Source: Dissophora ornata (lineage: Eukaryota; Mortierellomycota; Mortierellomycetes; Mortierellales; Mortierellaceae). From it: a DNA stretch of 15,200 nt. Positions 1 through 10,355 of the stretch are shown here, piece by piece. The notes beneath the pieces are model-generated. The model did no database searches, was not told the DNA's origin, and was given only the letters and a program-made list of their open reading frames with translations. The stretch covers positions 1 through 15,200 of the forward strand of contig MU617349.1 in the NCBI GenBank assembly GCA_025201705.1, in the 5' to 3' direction. Numbering within the stretch: the stretch's first letter is position 1; the number at the start of each line of letters is the position of its first letter. A program made the translations under genes and the position numbers.

Positions 1-57
1 GAGGTTGGTAGGTAGAAGGGGAGGAAAGAAATAAAAAATGGAGGGAGATGGATGTTG

Positions 58-68
58 GTTTATATAGA
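58..68 (-). promoter_or_regulatory. Possible TATA box of a gene leaving the left edge
   Basis: Read on the minus strand this is CTCTATATAAA, a good TATA match. A minus-strand transcript starting about 30 bases downstream would leave the window at position 1, so the gene itself cannot be seen. The plus strand reads TATATAGAG, a weaker match. The purine-rich plus strand below this point corresponds to a CT-rich minus strand, which suits a fungal 5' UTR. This rests on motif and composition only. Confidence 0.25.
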
Positions 69-130
69 GGAGCGGATGGGATGAGGCAGGTGAGCAAGGG
101 TCTCGGTTCGGAGGGGATGGAAGGAGTGAT

Positions 131-160
131 GAAGAAGAAGAAGAAGATGATGATGATGAT
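131..160. repeat. GAA/GAT trinucleotide microsatellite
   Basis: About five GAA units run directly into five GAT units in non-coding DNA. It is a compound trinucleotide repeat of the kind also found inside the coding regions of this window. Confidence 0.8.
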
Positions 161-445
161 GGAGAAGCGGCAGTGGGACGTGTTTGTTTTAGAACAAGAA
201 TAAATTGTTTTCGACCAGCAGGTTAACTATTAGGTTTAGTAACAGGTTTAGTAGCCCACACCCCCACTCACTCCTCGAACCCTATTCCATCTCCGTGCGG
301 GGGTGGTGACAGCGCTGACACCGATCGATGTTCACTCCTCCCCTTCGCCGTCCACGGACTGAACACAGGCTGCGGGCTCACATGGGTCCACTCCTCGTCC
401 TCCTCCATTGCTCAAAGGGCGGCGCCTGTTCCCTCTTTCCTGTGC

Positions 446-472
446 CTCTCTCTCTCTCTCTCTCTCTCTCCT
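446..472. repeat. (CT)n dinucleotide microsatellite
   Basis: About thirteen uninterrupted CT units in non-coding DNA. This run creates low-complexity Ser/Leu and Arg/Glu stretches in the overlapping open frames, which is one reason to reject those frames as genes. Confidence 0.85.
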
Positions 473-1508
473 TTTTCCGTCCTCGGCACGAGGAGATCAC
501 TCGCGATGCATGGTTTTTTTGCGTGCACCTTCGTACCTACTGAACCCTTTTTACCTCCCTTCATCCCCCATGGAATTCTTGTTGCTATTTCAGGGAGAAA
601 GACAGCCTCGTGCCCCATGTGTGAATGCACTGCTCATCAACAAATGGGTTTGAGAGGGGGGGCTGTTATTGTGGAGCAATTCCGCCACCTTTTTCTCCAC
701 AAAACACACATTGCATGGACTAACCTATTTAGATTTGTATAGTGTTCATGTGCACAGGGAAATGATTGTGGACAAGTGTTATAGCCAGACGCAGAAACGT
801 TGGGGAGAGAGAGAGACTCGAGATGGGTTGGCAAACCATTCCTTCAATGGTAATTAACAACTCTGTTGTAATCCATTTTCACACCACAGCCCAGCACAGA
901 GTGCTCAGCCGATAAGTCGACCACAATCAAGTTTTTCTCTCCTCTTTGTGCCCCCCCATATGACAAACGGTTGAGGGTTTAGAACTGTCAGCCAAAAAAT
1001 AAAAGATTAAAAGCAAGAAAACAACGCTGTGTGGTTGGTGATGCACATGCCAACGCGGTTACAACTATTAACCAGGAACTGTCCAGCCGAGGAAAAACAA
1101 CAAAGCCGTATTTCTCCAGAGCTTTGGTGCAACCCAACTGCGACAGACAGACAAGTACGACACAGCCCGAGTGTACTTGCGATGCGAGACTGCCTACAGA
1201 GTCAGTCATCATATTGTCACGTCATCGAACCCACCTCTCCAGGGCAGAGATCGCGTCAATTAAAAGCGCAGACACTACTGGTGTCTTCTGAGCTGGTCAG
1301 GATGTCACTGGTTGACAGACAGGGACGGGGATCCCCCTATTCAGGATAGCCCTTTCTCGGTCAGTCACATCGTTTCCCTGGGTGGCGCGGATTTGGTGCG
1401 CACAGACCACGCCGCAGCATACCCTTTTCTCTGTTCCGCAAAAAACCCTCATCCTTGTTTTGCATCTCTCTCTCTCTGCTCCTCCATTTATTTTATTTGT
1501 TTTTCGAA

Positions 1509-3659
1509 ATGGCCATTGTCGCAACAACCTCTGGCCGTGCTGGCCGTGCTGCTGCTGCTCACTGGCATCTCCCCATCGAGATCATCCTCTTGGTAGCACA
1601 ACATCTCGACCGTGACAGTCTGTTACGATGTATCCGACTCAACCACGAATGGCACAACGCCCTTGAACCTTTGCTTTGGCACTGCATCATCCTCCATCCA
1701 TTCCCCCTATACTCAGTAGTCTTTACAATGGCAAACCCATTTCTTGATGAGGACGATGAGGATGAGGACAATGACGACCCAGATCACCCTCTACCATCGC
1801 TAGAACTCATTCTCAAGAACGCGCCCCACATTCGTCAGCTGGCCACCTCCAAACCTCACCCTGCACTCTTGGCTCTCTCACAACTTGCAGAGGGATGCTC
1901 ACGTCTTACCTCACTCTCAATCAGCTCCGCTGTATCCTCATACAGTGATCCTGTCATTGCCCTCATCCTACAGAACAAAGGCACCTTACGTTCGTTCTCG
2001 TACCAGTCAAGTATTACCTACTCTGCAGAAGTGGGCCTAGAGGATCGTCACACATTATCTTGCAAGATTTGGACAGTTTTACCACACTGCACCGCGCTTC
2101 AGGGACTGAGGTTGAATAATATTGGACTCGCTATGGAATCCCAGGAACCGTTTTTTGTAGTATGTCGACGACTCAAGAACTTCACGATGAAGCATTCACT
2201 TGTCCATGAAAGTATTTTCAACGCGCTTGACGGAGGAGGAGGAGGAGGAGGAGGAGGAGGAGGAGGAGGAGGAGGAGGTCAAGAAATGGCATCATCGACC
2301 ATGGATCTGGATTTGAAATTAGACGACATACTGAGCTGGAAAAAGGGATGGACGGGAGCTACCATGGACAACAAAAGCGTCGTCATCACCAACAATGACA
2401 GTTGTTTGTTCCCACGCCTGCAACGACTTGTCCTTATCCAGAATATTTGCAGTATCAGTGACGAAATCCGGCTTTTGAAGCAAGTGAATTTTGTTGCGCA
2501 TTCCGTTGGCTCCGCATCATCATCATCATCATCATCACCCTCTCTCGTGTATCCAAGATCGATTGTGCGGGACTTGACGTGGAGTACAACTTCTCGGGAC
2601 CGATCCCATTATGCGCAGAGTTCTAGTTTCTTGTCGACAGAGTGCTCTGGATTGACAAGGCTCGATATCTCCATGAGTAACTGCACCGACAAACAGATCG
2701 CCTCCATCCTCACATCACTCCTTCACCTGACCAGCATTTACGCTCAGGGGACTGGTTTTGGTTCCGAGTCTATGACTGTCCTGATCGGTCCAATGCGCTC
2801 AGTGTCCAGAGAGAATCACCCGAGCACTGGTTCTACTACTACCACTACTACTACTACTACTACCGTCGCCACTGGCATGGGCGGGCCATATCTCGGATCA
2901 CAGTTGCAAGAGCTAAACTTCAAGCATTGTTCGGATGTGGATGGATATTGGATTCAACGAATCTTGCAGGAATGTCCGAAATTAAAGCGGTTCTGGGCAG
3001 AGCCGCGGTTGGATGTGGAGCTCGTGATCATAGGACGATATAGTGGTATACCCGCCAACCAATGTTTTGGCTACGGCTACGTAGCAGATAGTAGTTCCAT
3101 TGAAAAGTCGGTCCAAGCCCTGAACCGCAAATTCAATAATATAATCGACAACAATGGGGAAGGCTACGAAGATCAAGATGGAACTTCAGCGGGATGGGCT
3201 TGTTCAGAGATGCAGGAACTTGAGATTGGGATCTGTGGAATGTTTCGTGTCGAGGGCTTGATGCACCCACCCAAGGCGCTTGCATTGGCCTTTTATCAGA
3301 TTGCTCAACTAAAAAACCTCGAGTCTCTAGTGTTGTCTGTCGCCAGGAATGTCAACTCGGTATCTATCGATTTGAAGGATCGCCGCCCTGAAGGCATGGG
3401 AATAGGATTACTGAAGCATCTGAGAGGGTTGACGCGGTTGAGAGAGTTGACCATCGTGGATCCGCAAACGACTATGGCTGGTGACATCCTGGACTCTGTC
3501 GTGGATATATGGCCGGGATTAAGTGGGATTGGGTTCTCGCTGGAGCCGGAGAGGATCTACGACGATGCAGATCGCTATCTCAGGATGAATCACCCCCACC
3601 TGAAACGGATCTCTACCCCTCGGGCAACATGTCTCTTTGATAACGTTTATTTTAGCTAG
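1509..3659 (+). CDS. F-box / leucine-rich-repeat protein
   Basis: A single uninterrupted frame of 716 residues. Residues about 21-60 form an F-box (LPIEIILLVAQHL, then conserved W-H-N-A-L-x-P-L-L-W), the module that docks on Skp1 in SCF ubiquitin ligases. The rest is mostly irregular leucine-rich repeats (for example LTRLDISMSNC, LQELNFKHCSDVDG, LKNLESLVLSV, LRELTIVDP), the usual substrate-binding part. This is the general F-box/LRR form common in early-diverging fungi; the substrate cannot be told. I chose the ATG at 1509 because it is the first ATG in frame and has A at -3 and G at +4; the frame is open further up only through a TTG codon. Inserts of 16 Gly, about 8 Ser and about 11 Thr come from trinucleotide repeats and probably loop out of the fold. 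An acidic patch follows the F-box. The gene converges on the FANCD2 gene, 19 bp stop to stop. Confidence 0.85.
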   Translation: MAIVATTSGRAGRAAAAHWHLPIEIILLVAQHLDRDSLLRCIRLNHEWHNALEPLLWHCIILHPFPLYSVVFTMANPFLDEDDEDEDNDDPDHPLPSLELILKNAPHIRQLATSKPHPALLALSQLAEGCSRLTSLSISSAVSSYSDPVIALILQNKGTLRSFSYQSSITYSAEVGLEDRHTLSCKIWTVLPHCTALQGLRLNNIGLAMESQEPFFVVCRRLKNFTMKHSLVHESIFNALDGGGGGGGGGGGGGGGGQEMASSTMDLDLKLDDILSWKKGWTGATMDNKSVVITNNDSCLFPRLQRLVLIQNICSISDEIRLLKQVNFVAHSVGSASSSSSSSPSLVYPRSIVRDLTWSTTSRDRSHYAQSSSFLSTECSGLTRLDISMSNCTDKQIASILTSLLHLTSIYAQGTGFGSESMTVLIGPMRSVSRENHPSTGSTTTTTTTTTTVATGMGGPYLGSQLQELNFKHCSDVDGYWIQRILQECPKLKRFWAEPRLDVELVIIGRYSGIPANQCFGYGYVADSSSIEKSVQALNRKFNNIIDNNGEGYEDQDGTSAGWACSEMQELEIGICGMFRVEGLMHPPKALALAFYQIAQLKNLESLVLSVARNVNSVSIDLKDRRPEGMGIGLLKHLRGLTRLRELTIVDPQTTMAGDILDSVVDIWPGLSGIGFSLEPERIYDDADRYLRMNHPHLKRISTPRATCLFDNVYFS
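2232..2279 (+). repeat. (GGA)16 coding microsatellite, poly-glycine
   Basis: Fifteen GGA codons and a closing GGT encode sixteen consecutive glycines inside the F-box protein. The near purity of the codon run points to recent slippage rather than selection for glycine. It lies between leucine-rich segments. Confidence 0.9.
2515..2537 (+). repeat. (CAT)n coding microsatellite, poly-serine
   Basis: Seven or so trinucleotide units read as TCA serine codons within the F-box gene. It is the second of three slippage-type repeats in that reading frame. Confidence 0.85.
2832..2863 (+). repeat. (ACT)n coding microsatellite, poly-threonine
   Basis: About eleven ACT/ACC threonine codons in a row within the F-box gene, with one interruption by ACC. 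It is the third trinucleotide repeat in this frame. Confidence 0.85.
3646..3651 (-). terminator. AATAAA poly(A) signal candidate for FANCD2
   Basis: A perfect AATAAA on the minus strand, 27 bases past the FANCD2 stop. It lies inside the last codons of the convergent F-box gene, so the two 3' ends must overlap if it is used. Confidence 0.5.
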
Positions 3660-3678
3660 GTCTCTACTCGTCTTATTC

Positions 3679-6600
3679 TTAGTCGTCCTCTTCGTCCTCA
3701 ACTTCCTCTTCTTCCTCGTCCTCATCTGCCTCCTCTTCTTCTTCAGCTTCGTCTTCCTCTTCTTCATCTTCCTCATCGTCCTCGTCCTCATCCATAGCAG
3801 CGTCATCAATATATGGATTTCGCACACGGCGACGTCGTTCCGCTCTCTCCTCTTGCTTTTCAATCATCCTATCCGCATACCGATCCTCCTCATCTTCCTC
3901 CTCCTCCTCCTCCTCCTCCTCCTCCTCCTGCTCCTCTTCTTCTTCCTCTTCTTCATCCTCACTTTCCCCGATAACTCGCTTCCGCCGAGGCGGTGCCCGA
4001 TGTGCGGATGACTCATTCACTTCATCATCGCCTGCCAGTTGGTCAAGGTCATCTTCACTTATGTCGCTATTTGTAATTTGACTAAAGCAGCAGATATCAG
4101 TGTATAAAAAAATCTCTCATAGCACTCAAGCCAAACAAACAATAAAAACAACGAATTTAAAAAATAGTGTAGTACCTCTTGGTGTGGATCCGTCTCTCAT
4201 CGTCTTCGGCTGCTGCATGCGCCGCCTTCCCAGTCGATCGTGGCTTTGGTGCCTTTTGCGTCTTTTTGGCCGTAACTATGACCTTGTTTGCCGTCTTTTG
4301 AGATCCCGAACTCGCTTTCGCGCCACTCGATCTCGCCCTTTTCTTGGACTTTGTCTTGGTTGCGCGGTGTTGGCTCTGTCCTTCGCCATCGTTCAGATCC
4401 TCTTCATCGTGATTATCCTCGTCATCGTGTTCTTGATCTATCTGCTCCTCATCTTCCGAAACTTCGGGAAGCTGCGAGCTGATCTCTTCGCCACGCAAGT
4501 TGCGATGCTTAAGGTTGCCCAACCAAAAGGCTGCACCCGCATCGTTGTTCTCAAGCATGAGCTTCACTTCAAAAATGAGACTCTCCATAGTCTTTTTGAT
4601 AGCTGGTACCATGACCATCAAGGTTTGCTCTCGTGAGGCTTTGGCATGCCCACAAACATTCTAAGACAGAAGAATAACGGAGAAAAATGTCAGATCAAAA
4701 GACCTGAATAACTGATACCACTGTCAAAATCGTGTGAACATCAGACATGAAAAAAGTACTTGCCTGTAGAGATCGAGTACTAGACTGCAGATAATTTTTA
4801 AAAATCTTTGCAACTGTGTCCTGATGGCCACGGAAATGAATCCCCATGAATGGTAGCACCCGCTTAATGAACTGTTCCATAAACACCTTGGAGTGCTTCA
4901 AGGTGACACCCAACACTTCTCGTTTATCATTCGACTTTACAAACGCCGCAAGTCTCTGGAAACAGAGTGAGAGACCAGATATGTGATCAAAGGCTGCTTG
5001 CGTATCATCAAAGTTTTCTTCCGCAAACTCTCCCACCAACGCAGCCAGTTGGATGTGAAGCACCTGAGGATCGATTTTGAATGGAATGATATTAGTTTCA
5101 GTACCTTCTTTCAGTCTACCCGGTATTTGTCAATATCAGTTGTCGAAACTGTTACCTTTGTGTACGTGGTGAACGTGTTGGCCGTGAGCATGGGATGCAA
5201 CTCTGAACGCCCCTCATCTTGATCCAAAAATGAAGGCAAAACTCTCGTAACATACTCGTTAATCATCTCCAGCCTGACATTGGACTTTGCGATCTGTTGA
5301 CTCAAAACATAGGCCAATCGCTCCGGCTACATTGCACGCAAGATGAGAGTGGTACTAAATAAGTATTCCGTTATCAGCAATATTGCAAATCAAAGATGGC
5401 ATAACCCAGTAGTGCCCTACCTTGACAGTTGTTGAAGGCCAACTGTGGGACAAAATCTCAGTCGCAAGTGCCGAAGCCTTGAGAAATGTGTCTGGATTTC
5501 TAGGCACTAAATCCAAGACTTTATCCAGAACTTCAAGGAACATGACGGAACTCTCAAAGCTAGGCATCATCTCGCGCCACCTCGACAGATTATTGAATGC
5601 CTCAACTGCAACCACCGACAAGTTCATAGAATTTTGAATCTCGCTAATTTGCTTCGATGACTTTTCGTCGAGCGCCAGAGACTTGAGCAGTTCCTATGTA
5701 ACATTTCAGTTGTGTAATGTCAATGTTCATTTGCGTTATAAGAAAGAGAATCATGGTGGCGCGCTGTCCAATTCTGCAACGTATTTAAAAGTCGCCAGGA
5801 TACTTACAAGTCGCACTTCCTTCTGGTCGCTTCCTTTGATTTCATTCCAGGAGAGTAATGCCAACAGAACCTTGAGAGATACTTCTAGACACTCTAGAAT
5901 GACCACCCTATCAACTGGTTCTCCATTTTGATCTGTCGCCTGTCATACAATATATAAGTAAAGTTAGGAACTCACAAGTTCGATTCTCGAAGGCCGCCTG
6001 CGTCTTCATGCACAAACCTACCTGCTCGCCGTTGTGCAAAAGGTCAAGTATCATTCTCGTCTTGGTTACAACGTGCGGTATAATTTTGAGAATGCCGCGC
6101 ACAAAATCTCTGGCACTCATTCTTGAGAGCAGTGCATTGTTCGCGGCTGGTGGATGTGTTTTCTTTAAGAATGGGTTATGAGCCACTAGCGCAGGAAGCT
6201 TGAAGGCAATTTTGGCGAGGAGATCCTTTAGAAGGAAGAGCAGTTGTGGGTACTGCAACTGGACGTCTTTGTTCTGAGTAACCTCGGAAATCTCATAGAT
6301 CTCGCGCGTGATCGGCTCATGAACGCGGAGGACATGGAAGATGTCGACCTTGATGATGGATTACAATTTAAAAATTGAGAGGATCAAAATCTTTGACACT
6401 GGCATCTTGGGAGTATTTCGATACATCTCAGAAAATTGCAGCGTCTTTTACCTCAAGTTCGCGGAGATATGGCGCTAGTGATTCGTATGTTGTAGCCTCG
6501 TTTGAGTGAACAACGAATGGCTTCGGTGCACCATCCACGTCCATCGCTCTCGTCGAGCCTTTCCCCATTGTTTTCGCGCATGTAGACTGGATGGAAAGAG

Positions 6601-9600
6601 AATGAACCGTAGTACGAGTTCCTCTTGAAGAATCTTTTGCCCTGACTTGGCTCGCCTCGAGAGGCCTGAACCCAGAGACGCTTTTGAGAACATGCCGAAG
6701 CATGTCCTCGATCTGGGAGATCTGCTGGAGTCGAATGATAATACGAGCTACAAATTAGAAGTCGCTATCTGTCAGTAGGGTGTTCTATATCCAGTGTGAA
6801 GGCATGGTTTAGTTCGACACATGTATCTCAATATTACCCATCGTTTGATCTCCAGCGTCGTATGAAAATGCGTTCGATGTTTCCCGGAACCTAGAGCGCA
6901 AGCAGTAGTTGAAATTTTTGTCAGCTTCATTGCTTGCTCGTCTCTCGTAGCTTCATCCCAACAACAAGAGATTTTTTTATACCAGTTGATGGCACACAGC
7001 AATCCCTGCGCGATCGTATGGCAGATCTCGGCGCTGTATACTTCCGCAATATCCTAAATGGCACATATGAAATGGAACATTGCTAGTATTCTACATTTCT
7101 CAGCTTACAGATTGGCACCACTAAATCGAATACAATCTTTGACAGCGTGTTTTTACCTCAAGGTATTCTTGTTTAAACATAGTAATGCCGCAACCCAAGA
7201 GTCCGTCGATTTCATCCAAACCATCCTCGCCAGTCGCCTTTTCTGTAGCCTGTGTCAGTTTGAATAACGAACACAGGTACGCAGACCCATCTGGGGTTTC
7301 AATGAGAGTGCCCTGCGATGCAGAGCTCGACAGATCTGCACATAGACTTGGCATAATACTAATCGACAACTCTGATTCCTAAGGGATAAACGTGTATAGA
7401 TGAAGGGCGCGATAAGCTGACTTGTATCTTTGACATGAAACATAAGAGCTCCGTTGCAGAGAGCTTACAGGTCCATCCAGGTTCATCCAACGCTCCATGG
7501 CAATGTTTCGACTGTGTCTCATCGTGAATGATTCATTAGCCCCGCAGACAAAGGTCGCTGCAAATTGATCTGAAAACTCCTCCTTGATCCAGAGCACGAG
7601 CTTGGGATCGAGATGCCCAGACAAAACCATACTAGCTAATTCATCGTACGTCAGCGCAAGGCACAACTACACGAATAAATTTCAACCGATTAGCATGAAT
7701 TCCGTGCAGGACTCGCAACGCAACCGCGAGAAGAGTACCAACAATTGTACTCACAGAGGACTTGCGGCAAGAGTCTCTGATCATTTGAAGGTACAAGACA
7801 GAGATCCTGAGCAACGGATCAGATTCCGCTTGCAGGTGACTGACGATCGCTTGACTAGAGGAGCCACGCTCCTTCCCACCAGCTTCTTTAACGCCAAAAG
7901 CCTGCACCATCGCAATGGCACCCATGATACCGATCTTTTTGTAGTTCTCCATTGGATTCGAGAGCTGCTTCCTAATGAGGATATTCAAATCTGTAATCAA
8001 AGTGCCAGTATTTCCAGTGATTTCGTCCTAAATACGAGCGAGAATCGAGCAGTCGCGTATAAGTACTTGCGTCAACAAATTCCTTCGATCTCGGCCTTAA
8101 TGACTAACATCGATTTGCATACCTCTCTTGCGAGCGAGCCAAGAACCACAAAAAACAATCTGATTTGCTCAAGCGAGAGGTTATCGAGATAATCCAGTAT
8201 CCCTTTGATAAAGGCGCTGTATTCATTCAGCGCTGATCTCGACACTTGCACAATGTTCTGCAACACTGACAGTGAGGCGTCAATCTCTACTGTTGATCCG
8301 CTTCCAATGTGAACAAGCAGTGATGAGACGATTTCCTGTCGATAGTACGCGTCCGACATCTGAAAAGCGCTCGTGTAGAGGAGAGAAGCAGTTCGTGCCA
8401 CGATAGGGTGATTGACACTGGATCGTAGCAGATTCTCCGAGATGGACTGGATGACAGGCATATATCTAGGAGTTGCGAGGGAGTGAATTGCGTTCAAAAC
8501 AAACCCCAATTATCTTCAGGATCGTTCCTTTGTCAAAAATCAAACTTACTCTCTTAGTGAGGCTCCATGAACTAGGATCGTTTCCTCCAGTAGCTTTTTA
8601 GTTAATAGTCCTTCAATGACTTTCTTGCGAATCAACGCCTCCACCTTCTTTTTTAAACTCACAATGGAGTGGAGAATAAATAACACCATCACGTCAATCA
8701 CTTTATGCTGTCCCTGAGAGTTATATAAAAGCCAACGCGTTAGTTGGATCTGTCAATCAGTCAAAGCTCAATGGAGAGAAATATCACTGCGGATACTTAC
8801 GGGTTTTGGAATGGCTGCCAACACCTTGTACCATGCATCTGTGACAAATTTTTGAAATCTAATACCAGATTTTAGAGCATCTAAAATAACAAGACCATAC
8901 GAATCAGAGTCTGAAATAACATTTACTTCGAACGAGCAAAAAGCAGCTCGATTTTCCCTCCTGTCACATACCGAGTATTAGTACCTCTGGTGTCTGGTTG
9001 GAGGTTCCCTTCTTGGATTTTTTCTTGTTCGAGTTCTTTTGAAGCTTGTTGATCGAGCCAAAATCAAGATTGGCACGAATGGTTTCAATCATGTCTCCAA
9101 CAGTGTCTGGCTCGACTGTCTGCAACAAAAACTTGATAACTATGGGCAAATCGTCCAGCTCCGCCGACTCTAGCTTATCCATGACATGACTCCTGGTATT
9201 TACCTACGAAATATGCGTTTGGACTCGTTTGAGGGATGCGGTCGAATTATATACAATTGAATTTCTCTACAGGGGTTCATTTTTTTATATTGCCCATTCC
9301 ATACCAGCATGTCTGATTGCAAGTTGAGATTCGACAGCGCATCCAGGATCGGGACCATCAGCTCAGATGAACTTCCCATCAGTTCGACTAGCCCAAGTAC
9401 GACCGTCTGCAAAAAAAACGAAGAAAGAAAGACGTTAAAAGTCTCGGTCAATGATCTTTGGCGGTGGAAAAAAAATACGTTTCTGAAATAATGAACGTAC
9501 CTTGTGTTCAGAGTCGGGTACAATTTCTGGCAAGCTTGTGATAATATCCCTCTGGATTGACACTGGCGATATACTGATGACCTGGAGAGTGAAAGTAAAG

Positions 9601-10355
9601 TTAGTCCTATTTGTGGAAGGTACGCTCCAAAAGTGTCCGTTGAATATACATTTCGACGATGAGGCAGGCCCTCACGTACCTCCAGTAATTTGGCTGAGAG
9701 CTGTTCTGGCTGGATGATGTTATTCAGCCACTTCAATTGCTGTAGAAGTAGCTTGGGAATCCGTGAGTCACTCTCACTATTTGAGTCAGTTGCACCGATG
9801 TATTCAGGGAAAGTTAATCACGGCCACTCCTTCTATACGCGGTCTCATGTCACTCTTGTGATAATTTCATTTTACATACTCTTCATTCATGAAACCGAAT
9901 ATGCGGTCTAGCAGTGCTTCCATAAGTCCTGGCTGCAAAGCGTCGATACTCAAAAGCATGCGCATCAAACTCTCGCTTGAGGAGAACCTAAAGTTGGAAT
10001 CAAAATCAGGACTCAAGGTAAGACTTTGTTCAATTATTGGTGGGATTCGATGAGCTAGATCATGCAATGGCGTTACTGTTACTGTTACTTACGATGAACT
10101 CTTATCTCCGGACGATGGTATGGGTAATAGGCATGACTTTAAGTTCTGTGGGTCTTCCAGGTGCTCCTGCAAGCCTGAAAGAAATGAGTCCGCGCAGTCA
10201 GAGACTGATGGAGAGCGTTGAATGAGTCGCGTGGCATCGCGTTGGAATCGGGAAGGCTCGACATGTAGCACAATAGGCGCGCCATTCGTCCCAAGCGTCA
10301 GTCCTGCTTGCTGGCAGATTGAGTAGAAGACTACCGGTCCAATGGTTGATGTCAT
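3679..10355 (-). CDS. FANCD2: FANCD2 homologue, 22 exons (Fanconi anaemia scaffold)
   Basis: Scaffold of the FANCI-FANCD2 clamp that is monoubiquitinated at stalled forks during DNA crosslink repair in the nucleus. Exons by me: 10355-10093, 9987-9880, 9776-9680, 9581-9501, 9406-9305, 9203-8972, 8910-8801, 8713-8550, 8465-8123, 8027-7755, 7666-7469, 7378-7157, 7053-6983, 6890-6838, 6747-6452, 6348-6022, 5939-5808, 5693-5421, 5326-5156, 5063-4764, 4660-4176, 4081-3679. They sum to 4704 nt (1567 residues plus stop) with all phases agreeing; human FANCD2 is about 1450. Landmarks shared with animal FANCD2: DIITSLPEI (168-176), KGILDYLDN (473-481), IRKQLS with acceptor Lys520, INWFRE (753-758), AFWLGNL (1316-1322), RGEEI (1328-1332). 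The PIP-box position is degenerate (EQIRLFFV, 485-492). The C-terminus has NLS-like KSKKRAR (1376-1382) and PPRRKR (1464-1469), then an about 100-residue acidic tail. The start is the first ATG in frame; an upstream exon is possible. Confidence 0.93.
3685..3960 (-). repeat. FANCD2: Acidic low-complexity coding repeat (CTC/TTC on +)
   Basis: On the minus strand this encodes two long Glu/Asp runs (about 3685-3789 and 3892-3960) forming the FANCD2 acidic tail. The second contains a near-pure GAG tract at 3895-3929. Animal FANCD2 also ends in an acidic tail, but here it is much enlarged by triplet expansion. Confidence 0.85.
4661..4763 (-). other. FANCD2: GC-AG intron in FANCD2 (intron 20)
   Basis: The exon ends CTACAG and the intron opens GCAAGT, then closes with a TAG acceptor before N-V-C-G-H-A-K. 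Joining here gives S-T-R-S-L-Q-N-V-C-G-H, which aligns residue for residue with the matching animal segment (T-R-L-L-H-H-L-C-G-H). The nearby GT (GTACTT, four bases further in) would give phase 1 and break the frame. The other 20 introns of the gene are GT-AG. Confidence 0.8.
7968..7970 (-). other. FANCD2: FANCD2 monoubiquitination lysine codon (Lys520)
   Basis: AAG codon within L-I-R-K-Q-L-S-N, followed by Y-K-K-I-G-I-M-G-A. This aligns without gaps with the human segment carrying Lys561, the site modified by FANCL/UBE2T. The identity rests on my recall of the human protein; the local match is strong. Confidence 0.85.

Larger units (their letters stand above)
1..1508. other. Gene-free upstream region of the F-box gene
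   Basis: I see no supportable coding region here. The open frames are short, mutually overlapping, mostly use non-ATG starts and resemble no family I know. The region holds simple repeats (GAA/GAT near 131-160, CT near 446-472), a pyrimidine-rich stretch just before the F-box start (about 1465-1500), and many homopurine or homopyrimidine patches typical of fungal promoter and 5'-UTR DNA. A CACGTCA-like site lies near 1217-1223. The promoter of the F-box gene should be in the last few hundred bases, but no clear TATA box is visible there. Confidence 0.5.

Noticed and set aside
1029..1349. 106-codon + frame before the F-box gene
   Set aside because: Composition looks random, it overlaps another open frame of similar length and shows no motif.
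3637..4011. Plus-strand very hydrophobic Leu/Phe frame that looks like a membrane protein
   Set aside because: It is the antisense of the Glu/Asp-rich FANCD2 tail; GAG/GAA codons read as CTC/TTC.
4100..4636. Plus-strand frame with a hydrophobic segment
   Set aside because: It is antisense to FANCD2 exon 21, whose homology is certain, and it crosses an intron boundary of that gene.
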